Source: Akkermansiaceae bacterium (lineage in GTDB: Bacteria > Verrucomicrobiota > Verrucomicrobiia > Verrucomicrobiales > Akkermansiaceae). Taken from it: a stretch of DNA of 64,000 bases. Positions 50,168-57,766 of the stretch are shown here, one piece after another. Under the pieces are notes generated by a model that did no database searches, was not told the origin of the DNA, and worked only from the letters and a program-made list of their open reading frames with translations. Position numbers and translations under genes: made by a program. Every line of letters starts with the position of its first letter. Within the stretch, counting starts at the first letter, position 1. The stretch is taken from positions 155,082-219,081 of the forward strand of contig JAHCBC010000007.1 in assembly GCA_019634595.1 (NCBI GenBank). Direction: 5' to 3'.

Positions 50168-50808
50168 TTTTCGAGCTTCGTGTAGCTCCCAATCACCCGA
50201 CCGCCATCGCCAAGGACTGAGATCCTCTGTCCACCAATCTCCACCGGAATCACCGATGATCCCCCTGAGCCGAAATCAAACTCGATGCGATCCCCGCCCA
50301 ATACACGATACTTTCCCGAAGTAGTTCCCCCATCCCTGGAGAGAATGACGGTTCCATCCTTGAGGAACTCCACCTCCGAAACCTCACCCACAGTTGCCCG
50401 TTCGAACCACGGTTGCGGTGGCGACGATCTGACCAAGGATCGACCTCCGCTGCCGTCGTACTCCCACCGGGAGATTGTGGAGACTCCCGATTCGTGGAGC
50501 GGCATCCACCGGCCAGCGAGCTTGGAAGCGGATGAAAAAAGAAGGCTCCACGCCGCGAAGCCAAGGATCGCCAACGTCGCGGTTGCAGCACCCACAGCCA
50601 TCAGACGGTTCCTGGACCGGCCCGAACGCAAACCCTGTTCCGCCGCCGTCCTTGATCTCGGGTGCCGGGTCGGTTCTACCGGAACGAAGTGTTCCGGAAG
50701 CACCATCGTGGCTTCGCAGTGAGGACAGGTCACCTCCCTCCCCGCCAGCGATTCATCGGCGGAAATGTGACCATTGCAGTTCCAGCAGGAAAATATCATA
50801 GGATCCAT
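50164..50808 (-). CDS. Zinc-ribbon single-pass membrane protein
   Basis: 214 aa from the ATG at 50808 (MDPMIFSCWNCNGHISADES). A zinc ribbon CWNC...CPHC at residues 8-32 is followed by a basic linker, one TM (LMAVGAATATLAILGFAAWS) and an extracytoplasmic domain with repeated beta motifs such as GKYRVLGGDRIEFDFGSGG. ATGA-coupled to the GYF gene. Recognised as an architecture, not as a named family. Confidence 0.65.
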   Translation of the reverse strand: MDPMIFSCWNCNGHISADESLAGREVTCPHCEATMVLPEHFVPVEPTRHPRSRTAAEQGLRSGRSRNRLMAVGAATATLAILGFAAWSLLFSSASKLAGRWMPLHESGVSTISRWEYDGSGGRSLVRSSPPQPWFERATVGEVSEVEFLKDGTVILSRDGGTTSGKYRVLGGDRIEFDFGSGGSSVIPVEIGGQRISVLGDGGRVIGSYTKLEK

Positions 50809-50882
50809 GGGGGTATCTATCCGCACGAATGTCTGGTATTCCGGACATAAGCAAGCGAATTTCCCGATAGATGGAGCGGAGC

Positions 50883-51137
50883 ATGGACGCTCCGAAAAAC
50901 ATCGTCGGCCCCCAGATCATCGCGATCCGCAACCGCCTTGGCTGGTCGCAGGCGAAGCTGGCGAGCGTCTGTCAGTTGCAGGGATGGGATATTTCCCGTG
51001 GTGTCGTCGCCCGGATCGAGGGGCAGGTCAAATGGGTGGCGGATGTCGAACTGCTGGAACTCGCCAAGGCACTGAAGGTATCGGTTCCGGAACTGTTCCC
51101 AAAGAAGGAGTGGCGGGCATTTAAACCAAAATTGTAG
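50883..51137 (+). CDS. XRE-family helix-turn-helix regulator
   Basis: 84 aa from the ATG at 50883 (an ATG at 50871 adds four residues). The HTH is IIAIRNRLGWSQAKLASVCQ then VVARIEGQVKWVADVELLEL and LKVSVPELFP. The protein is almost only the HTH, as in small phage or island repressors. It is divergent from the zinc-ribbon/GYF pair and may control it or the island. Confidence 0.85.
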   Translation: MDAPKNIVGPQIIAIRNRLGWSQAKLASVCQLQGWDISRGVVARIEGQVKWVADVELLELAKALKVSVPELFPKKEWRAFKPKL

Positions 51138-51591
<454 letters not shown>

Positions 51592-52947
51592 TCAACCGCG
51601 GTAAAGCTCCGCGAAATCATTCGTGCTGTCGGAAAATGCCGGTGTCTCCACGCCCATCTTGTGCGCCACGGAGAGCAGCACGTTGGAGAGCGGGGGATGT
51701 TTTTCCGGATCGTTCGCGAGGTGTTGGCCGTGCTTCATGCCGAGGGCCGCGCCACCGGCGACGAGCAGGGGCAGGTTCTTCGGGGAGTGCTCGCCCTTCG
51801 GCCCGCTGTTCATGCCGGAACCATAGACGATCATCGTGTGGTCCAGCATGGGTCGGCCGCCTTCCGTGGTGGTCTTCAGGAAGGTCATGAAACGGGAGAG
51901 CCGTTCGAGATACTGTCGGTCCACTTCCGCCAGGCGGCGCAACATTTCCGGATCCCCGCCGTGGTGGGAGAGTTCGTGGTGGTTCTGCCCGCCGGGTCCG
52001 TAGCCGCCTGCCTCCCGCGCCCACTGGAAGGTGATGATGCGGGTGGCGTCCGTGACGAAGGCGAGGTAGCTGATCTCCATCATCACATCCAGCCACATCG
52101 GCCGGTCGTGGGCGTCGCCGGGCTTGCTGTTCAGTTGGAGGCCTTTCGCATCCACCTGTGGCTTCGGCACGTCGATCCACTCCACCTGCCGCCGCACGCG
52201 CAGCTCGGTTTCGCGCACGGAGGCGAGGTATTCATCGAGCTTCGATTTGTCCGCCGTTCCCAGCTTCCGCTCCAGAGCCTTCGCTTCGCCCAGCACTTCG
52301 TCCAGGATGCTGCGTTTTTCCGCGTACCGCTTCAGCGTCGCCTCGCGGGATGCGGCGTCCTCGGGGATGAATAGGCGGTCGAACAACCTCTGCGGGCTGT
52401 TTTCCGCGGGGAGCGGGGTGCCGTTCCGGTCGAAGGCCAGCGTGTGGCTGTGCAGGGCGGGGCCGGTGCCGCTCTGGTCCGCGAGCTGGAGGGAGGGGAA
52501 GCGGGTCTTTTCCCCGATCTTTTCCGCGATGACCTGGTCGATGGACACGCCGTTCGTGTAGTCCTTCCCCGGGACGGCCCGCAGATCCGCGCCGGTGAGC
52601 CAGGTATCCGCGCCGCTGTGGCCGCCTGTGCAGCGCGGGTGGCCCAGCCCGGTGAGCACGCTGAAGTCATCCCTGTGTGCCTCCAGCGTCCGCAGGGTGG
52701 GGGAGAGTCCGTAGCCTTTTCCCGCTGCCTCCGGCATCCAGTCCAGGATGTTCACCCCGTTGGATACATAGCAGAAGATCGCCCGTGGGGCGGGGGATGT
52801 CCCCGCATCCGCCAGCGGACGGTAGGTGGAGGGGGCGGCATGCAGCGTGCGTGGCAACATCGCCTCCAGCAAGGGCAGCGAGAGGGAAACGCCGAGGCCG
52901 CGCAGCACGGTGCGGCGGGAGAGAGGGTGGCGGAGATTGGGGTGCAT
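51592..52947 (-). CDS. DUF1552 domain protein with twin-arginine signal
   Basis: 451 aa. The N-terminus LSRRTVLRGLGVSLSLPLLE is a Tat signal. DUF1552 landmarks are YVSNGVNILDWMPEAAGKGY, LTGLGHPRCTGGHSGADTWL, NHHELSHHGG and DHTMIVYGSGMNSGPKGEHS. The family accompanies DUF1592-type cytochromes in Planctomycetes and Verrucomicrobia and is presumed periplasmic; no activity is established. In the same cluster as the DUF1592-type gene, here with a PEP-CTERM-like gene between them. Confidence 0.9.
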   Translation of the reverse strand: MHPNLRHPLSRRTVLRGLGVSLSLPLLEAMLPRTLHAAPSTYRPLADAGTSPAPRAIFCYVSNGVNILDWMPEAAGKGYGLSPTLRTLEAHRDDFSVLTGLGHPRCTGGHSGADTWLTGADLRAVPGKDYTNGVSIDQVIAEKIGEKTRFPSLQLADQSGTGPALHSHTLAFDRNGTPLPAENSPQRLFDRLFIPEDAASREATLKRYAEKRSILDEVLGEAKALERKLGTADKSKLDEYLASVRETELRVRRQVEWIDVPKPQVDAKGLQLNSKPGDAHDRPMWLDVMMEISYLAFVTDATRIITFQWAREAGGYGPGGQNHHELSHHGGDPEMLRRLAEVDRQYLERLSRFMTFLKTTTEGGRPMLDHTMIVYGSGMNSGPKGEHSPKNLPLLVAGGAALGMKHGQHLANDPEKHPPLSNVLLSVAHKMGVETPAFSDSTNDFAELYRG

Positions 52948-52969
52948 CTGTCCTTGGGGTCCGGCGTTC

Positions 52970-53914
52970 TCAGCGGCGGCGGCGGCTCATGGAGACGCCC
53001 ATGGCGGTGATTGCCATGAGCGTGGAGGAGACTTCCGGGATGGGGATGTGGGGCACGACATCCGCCCAGGTGTTCCCGATGCGGAGTTCATCGAAAATGA
53101 AGGCCTGGTCCGTGTCGGGAGCCGCGCCGAAGCGGACGCCGTGCATGTCATAGGCGCCGGGGTTGATGTAGTAGGCGTCACGGGTCGCACCGACCGTATT
53201 GGCCGCTTCCGATGTCAGATCGACGGGGTTGAGGTAGAAGGACAAAAGATCCCGTCCGCCCGAGCTTCCCCCGCCTTCCTCGATTTTCATCACGAAGAAA
53301 TAGGTCGTGCCGGCGATGAGGGGGCTGAGGGTGGAGGAACCGCCGGTCGCGCCGTTGCCCGTGAAGTTGATCGTGCCATCGGCGGCGATGGACAGGCCGA
53401 AGGAACGATTGGACGAATCCACGGTGTAGGTGGTGAGGAAATTGATGGAACTGGCGATGACGGAACCCTCGAACGAAAACATGCCGGACATGTAGATGGA
53501 GGCCGGGAACGTATCGGTGATGCCCAGATTGAGATTCCGGGAATACGTCCGTGTTGTCGTGCCGGTATTTCCCTGGCGGAAAATGGATGTCTGCCCGGTG
53601 GTGGTCACGAGGGCCATCCCACCGGTGGAATAGGACATCTGCTGGTCCTGGACCTTGGCGTAGGTGTTGGCGGATTGCTGGCCGCCCAGGACCCAGCCAT
53701 CTGCGGTGAAACCGCTGGCGGGAGGATTCTGGCCGGTGCCCGGGCCGCTGTTGCCGAACACGAGGGCATCGCCCGAACTGACATAGCCTCCGGTATGGCT
53801 GTAGCCTCCGGGCGCGGTGCCGAACCCTTCATAGGCGAGCAGGGCCGCGCCCGCGTGGGACGCCGACAGGAGGAGGAAGGAGCAGGGGAGAATGGCGGAG
53901 GGAGGGATTTGCAT
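52970..53914 (-). CDS. PEP-CTERM-like secreted protein
   Basis: 314 aa. A signal peptide (ILPCSFLLLSASHAGAALLA) leads to a Gly/Ser/Thr-rich beta domain with a lectin/LamG-like pattern (GTINFTGNGATGGSSTLSP, YFFVMKIEEGGGSSG). The end is IPEVSSTLMAITAMGVSMSR plus arginines: a short motif, hydrophobic helix and basic tail as in PEP-CTERM proteins, but with PEV in place of PEP. Probably sorted by an exosortase. It lies 15 bp downstream of the DUF1592-type gene. Confidence 0.82.
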   Translation of the reverse strand: MQIPPSAILPCSFLLLSASHAGAALLAYEGFGTAPGGYSHTGGYVSSGDALVFGNSGPGTGQNPPASGFTADGWVLGGQQSANTYAKVQDQQMSYSTGGMALVTTTGQTSIFRQGNTGTTTRTYSRNLNLGITDTFPASIYMSGMFSFEGSVIASSINFLTTYTVDSSNRSFGLSIAADGTINFTGNGATGGSSTLSPLIAGTTYFFVMKIEEGGGSSGGRDLLSFYLNPVDLTSEAANTVGATRDAYYINPGAYDMHGVRFGAAPDTDQAFIFDELRIGNTWADVVPHIPIPEVSSTLMAITAMGVSMSRRRR

Positions 53915-53929
53915 GGCTTTGGCGGGAGG

Positions 53930-56449
53930 TTATTTGGTGATGAAGGACTCCGAGGTGACGATGGATTTGATGAGCGAACGCAGCGTGTTCTTTTCCTTCC
54001 GCATGGCGGCGGTGAAGGAGCGGATGGCGGGCCGGTCGGAAAAGCCCAGCTCGCGCCCCAGCGCGTAGGTGGTGAGCTGGGTGGCCAGCGCGTTGAGGAA
54101 CAGATCGTCCTTTTCCAGCAACGCATCCTGGAGGCCGCGCACGCCGGTGAATTCCGTGCCGTCCGGCATCTTCGCGGAGGCGTCGATCACGGGATCGTTC
54201 TTCTCGATGCGGCCGTTGTAGCCATGTCCTTCCTGCTCGCGCCATTTCCCGCAGGCGTCGAAGTTCTCCAGCGCGAGGCCCAGCGGGTCGATCTTGTCAT
54301 GGCAGCGCGCGCAGCTCTCCACCTCCCGGTGGATGGCCAGCCGCTGGCGCACGGTGGCCTTGCCGATGCCCGGCACGGTCGGCTGGATCTCGCCCACGTT
54401 GGCCACCGGCAGGCCGGGGTCCGTGCCCAGCAGCGTCTTCAGCACCCAGGTGCCGCGCACCACCGGGGAGGTGCGCGTGCCGTTGGAGGTGATGCCGTGC
54501 ATGGCCGCCAGCGTGACCAGCCCGCCGCGCTGCACGCCCTCCGGCACCGGCACGCGGCGGATGGCATCCCCCTTTACTCCGGGGATGCCGTAGAAGCGGG
54601 CGAGCCGCTCGTTGATGGTGACGAACCCGGAGCGGATGAAGTTCCGCACATCTAGGTCATGGCGCAGGATCTCGCTGAAAAAGCCCTCCGCCTCCCGCAC
54701 CACGGAGATCTCCAGGTGGCGGTCGTATTCCGGATAGAGTGTCTTTGACGGCGGGTTCGCCCCCACTTTCCGCAGGCCCAGCCATTGGCCGGCGAAGTTC
54801 TCCACAAGGGCCGCGGAGCGCGGGTCCGCCAGCATCCGGTCCACCTGTGCGCCCAGCACCTCCGGCCTTGCCAGCGTGCCGTCACCGGCCAGCCGGAACA
54901 GCGTCTCATCCGGCATGGAGGACCAGAGGAAATACGACAGCCGCGAGGCCAGTTCGTAGGGAGCGAGCGGGCGCGCCTTGCCCGCAGGTGCTTCCGGCTC
55001 CACCAGATAGAGGAAATGCGGAGACGCCAGGATGGCCGCCAGCGGCACCTTCACCGCCTCCACGAACGATGGCTTCTCCGGCCGCGCCCTGGTGAAAAGC
55101 GCCAGCCGTCCGTCGATCTCCTCCGCCGTCACCGGGCGGCGGTACGCGCGCGCCATGAAGCGGGCCAGCACCTCCCGCGCGTAGCCCGCCTCATCCTTTT
55201 CCCTCAGCGGGGAATCGAAAAGCACCCGCGTGTGGCTGGCGGGCGGCCATACCGGATGGATGGGGCCTTCCAGCTCGATCCAGTCCAGCAGCAGTTCCGG
55301 GCGGGCGAACTCCGGCTTGTTCTGGATGGCGAAGTTCTCCAGCTTCCGCGGGATCTCATAGGCATAGGCGAAGGTCATGCCCGCCCGTTGGGTGGTGAAG
55401 TGGCGGCGCAGTTCATACACGCGCGGCGCGGCTTCCGTCGCATCCACATCCATCTCCGCGATGACCTCCGGCTGGCTGCCGAGCTGCTGCGTGACCTTCA
55501 GCCGCGGCGGACCGAAGTCATAGATCCGGTCCGTGCGGAAATGTTCCACCAGTCGTGCGTGGTCGAGGTCGAAGCGATCCTTCTTTCCCGGTTCCTTCGC
55601 GATGCGGGCATCCCGGCTGGCCGCCAGCATGGCCTCCACGGATGCCATGAACTTCCCCTGGTCCGGGACCCGCCCCGCCGCGCGGAAGCGGATGATGTAT
55701 TCCCCCTCCACCGGCACGGCGAAGTCCCGGAAGCCCACCGTCTTGTCCCATGAATCATGGTGGATCACCGTGAAACCGCCCTCGGTGGGGTTGTTGCCGT
55801 CGTTGAGCAGGATGTTGTTTCCATCCCGTTTCACCCGCAGTTTGTCGGGACCGGCGGTGTTTTCCTCCGGCTCGAACCGCCACTTGATGCCCGCCGGTTT
55901 CTCCCCCTCCGCCAGCGCCCGGTCCAGGATCTGGCGGGCGGAGTTGTAGTAGAGTTCCATCTGCATGGGGGACATGGTCAGCGCCTGGCCGATGTTGTCG
56001 AAACCGCCCGCGGGCGGATCCTCCGGGAACTGGTCCGCCGGCCGGAAATCCACGCCCAGCAGATCGCGGATGGTGTTGTTGTATTCCGCGCGGTTCATCC
56101 GGCGCATCACCACGCGGGACGAACGTTTCGCGATCTCCGCCTCGCCCAGCCGCGCCTCCAGCCAGCCCGCGAAAGCGGCGGACTCCGCGGAGGGCGGCTG
56201 CGGCTCATCCTCCGGCGGCATCTCATGGTTGCTCACGGAGGTCACCACTTCCTTCCACTTCGAGGCGGTGTGCGGATCGCTGAAATCCACGGGCAGCGTG
56301 TCCAGCCGCAGCTTTCCCTTCTGTTTCTCCGGGCCATGGCACTCCACGCAATGCTTCCCGATGAACGGCTTCGCGATCTGGTCGAACGCGGGCTCCGCGG
56401 CCCGGGCGGCGGCGAGGGTCAGGAAGAACAGGATGGCGCGGAAGGTCAT
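53930..56449 (-). CDS. Planctomycete-type cytochrome c, DUF1587/1592/1588/1585 protein
   Basis: 839 aa from the ATG at 56449, which starts a clean signal peptide (FRAILFFLTLAAARAAEP). A PSCyt1 heme site CVECH lies at 34-38. Then come RMNRAEYNNTIRDLLGVDFR (DUF1587), YELASRLSYFLWSSMPDETL (DUF1592), GGLVTLAAMHGITSNGTRTS and CARCHDKIDPLGLALENFDA (DUF1588, second CxxCH) and GYNGRIEKNDPVIDAS onward (DUF1585). Such multidomain proteins are periplasmic and thought to be redox or carbohydrate-linked. Typical length, intact. Confidence 0.92.
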   Translation of the reverse strand: MTFRAILFFLTLAAARAAEPAFDQIAKPFIGKHCVECHGPEKQKGKLRLDTLPVDFSDPHTASKWKEVVTSVSNHEMPPEDEPQPPSAESAAFAGWLEARLGEAEIAKRSSRVVMRRMNRAEYNNTIRDLLGVDFRPADQFPEDPPAGGFDNIGQALTMSPMQMELYYNSARQILDRALAEGEKPAGIKWRFEPEENTAGPDKLRVKRDGNNILLNDGNNPTEGGFTVIHHDSWDKTVGFRDFAVPVEGEYIIRFRAAGRVPDQGKFMASVEAMLAASRDARIAKEPGKKDRFDLDHARLVEHFRTDRIYDFGPPRLKVTQQLGSQPEVIAEMDVDATEAAPRVYELRRHFTTQRAGMTFAYAYEIPRKLENFAIQNKPEFARPELLLDWIELEGPIHPVWPPASHTRVLFDSPLREKDEAGYAREVLARFMARAYRRPVTAEEIDGRLALFTRARPEKPSFVEAVKVPLAAILASPHFLYLVEPEAPAGKARPLAPYELASRLSYFLWSSMPDETLFRLAGDGTLARPEVLGAQVDRMLADPRSAALVENFAGQWLGLRKVGANPPSKTLYPEYDRHLEISVVREAEGFFSEILRHDLDVRNFIRSGFVTINERLARFYGIPGVKGDAIRRVPVPEGVQRGGLVTLAAMHGITSNGTRTSPVVRGTWVLKTLLGTDPGLPVANVGEIQPTVPGIGKATVRQRLAIHREVESCARCHDKIDPLGLALENFDACGKWREQEGHGYNGRIEKNDPVIDASAKMPDGTEFTGVRGLQDALLEKDDLFLNALATQLTTYALGRELGFSDRPAIRSFTAAMRKEKNTLRSLIKSIVTSESFITK

Positions 56450-56555
56450 GGATGGGTTCGGCAAGCGGGATCGCCACGGTGGAAAGCAGTGGTCATAGGT
56501 ATGAATAGCCGATCCGGGCCGCGCGTTAGGGGGATTTTTTTGGGTAAGGAGGAGG

Positions 56556-56697
56556 GACATTGCGGCAGAGCCGCCATGTCCGCTATGCTCCCATTCCTGT
56601 CCCTCGGCGGCATTGGCGATGCAGGTGAAGGGCGGATCTGTTCTGGAATGCCTTTGCTATGGGTTCCGGTTGCAGCCGGTGGACAGGAGTGTCCACC
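56556..56697. repeat. Intergenic repeat, left copy
   Basis: Contains the three modules of the repeat array at 60.7-61.2 kb: hairpin B (56556-56580, GACATTGCGGC...GCCATGTC), core A (56609-56678, beginning GGCATTGGCG and containing CCTTTGCTATGGGTTCC), and hairpin C (56678-56697, GGTGGACAGGAGTGTCCACC). It fills most of the 313-bp gap between the DUF1592-type gene and the membrane gene. Confidence 0.85.
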
Positions 56698-56762
56698 CTC
56701 CTTACTCGGGCAGCCGGAATCATGGGCGAGGGGCCGCATCATGGCACCGCCGTTATATCCGC

Positions 56763-57083
56763 TTACTCCCGGGGTGGGTCATCCTGTGCCTTGCCGGCTT
56801 GCTCCCGCTCCCATTGCTTCTTCGCATGCCTCATCGCCTGCTGTTCCCGCTTTTGCTGGAGTTTTCTCCCTTCGTAAACATCGGACAGGCCGTCAGCGAG
56901 GAAGATGAACCACAGGGCGATGCCCGCATACTTCGTCCATCCTCCGCTGAAGCCGATGGGAAGGATGCAGCTCGTGGAGGTGATGAGGATGTAAATGATG
57001 CTTCCCCCGGGCATCGATGCGAGCATACCGCAGAGGACCAGCAGCACCAGCGGTGGCAGGAGGAAGATGGGCTTCGGTTTCAC
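56763..57083 (-). CDS. Small membrane protein, unknown
   Basis: 106 aa. Three hydrophobic stretches (FLLPPLVLLVLCGMLASMPG, IIYILITSTSCILPIGFSGG and YAGIALWFIFLADGLSDVY) precede a highly charged C-terminal helix (RKLQQKREQQAMRHAKKQWE). No family recognised. It lies between the repeat and the blaI promoter, in opposite orientation to blaI. Confidence 0.6.
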   Translation of the reverse strand: MKPKPIFLLPPLVLLVLCGMLASMPGGSIIYILITSTSCILPIGFSGGWTKYAGIALWFIFLADGLSDVYEGRKLQQKREQQAMRHAKKQWEREQAGKAQDDPPRE

Positions 57084-57318
57084 GGTGAATCAGCATGGAC
57101 ATCCCGCGGAATATTTCACGCGCATTCTGGAGCGGTGTTTTTCCCGCCGGATTGCCCAAAGATTCCGCCGCCTGCCCCGTTCCGGATACATGCGCCGGGC
57201 ATGATCCACCGGTGCCACCGCTGTTCCCCGCGCCGTCGCCGAAGCTTTCATCACCGGCGGTTCGGAAGGACGGTGGTCCACCGGTGGATCGTGCCCCGCA
57301 TCACCTTTCCCCATAGGG

Positions 57319-57373
57319 TGTTGAAATTTCAGCAGAAAGATCTTGCGTGCTCATCCATGTTGAAATATCAGCA
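57319..57373. promoter_or_regulatory. Tandem palindromic operators upstream of the second blaI
   Basis: TGTTGAAATTTCAGCA (57319-57334) and TGTTGAAATATCAGCA (57358-57373) are 16-bp near-palindromes (TGYTGAAATTTCARCA) 39 bp apart. The second ends 6 bp before the ATG at 57380. The sequence differs from the TACA-N2-TGTA type at 13.2 kb, so the two BlaI proteins should have different specificity. Confidence 0.75.
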
Positions 57374-57379
57374 TGGGAT

Positions 57380-57766
57380 ATGTGGGATGAGGAATCTGAC
57401 GAATCATTGAGCCGCCGCGAGCGGCAGGTCATCGGCATCGTGATGAAGCGCGGGCGTGTCTCCGCCCGGGAAATCGGGGAGGATCTGCCGGACCCGCCGA
57501 CGTATTCGGCGGTGCGGTCGATCCTGCGCCTGCTGGTGGAGAAGGGGATGCTGGTGAAGGAACAGGAGGCGGGGAGGGATTGGTTCAGCCTGCCGGTGAA
57601 CGCGGGCAAGGCGAAGGTGGGGGCGCTGCGCGGCATGGTGAGGAAGTTTTTCAACAACTCCGCGCCGGAGGCGGCGATGGCGCTGCTGGGACAGAAGAAC
57701 CTGAAGCTCACGGCGGAGGAGGCGGACCGGCTCATGAAACTCATCGGGGAGGCGCGGAAAAAATGA
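57380..57766 (+). CDS. BlaI/MecI family repressor (second)
   Basis: 128 aa from the ATG at 57380 (MWDEESDESLSRRERQVIGI); a GTG at 57347 would extend it through the second operator and is less likely. The winged helix shows RRGRVSAREIG-like text (KRGRVSAREIGEDLPDPPTY) then SAVRSILRLLVEKGMLVKEQ, the BlaI consensus. The C-terminal dimer helix is ALLGQKNLKLTAEEADRLMK. ATGA overlap with the downstream M56 gene. Confidence 0.92.
   Translation: MWDEESDESLSRRERQVIGIVMKRGRVSAREIGEDLPDPPTYSAVRSILRLLVEKGMLVKEQEAGRDWFSLPVNAGKAKVGALRGMVRKFFNNSAPEAAMALLGQKNLKLTAEEADRLMKLIGEARKK

Noticed and set aside
52826..54655. 609-codon plus-strand open frame
   Set aside because: Antisense to the PEP-CTERM-like and DUF1592-type genes, which have clear domains and starts; composition is typical of a shadow.
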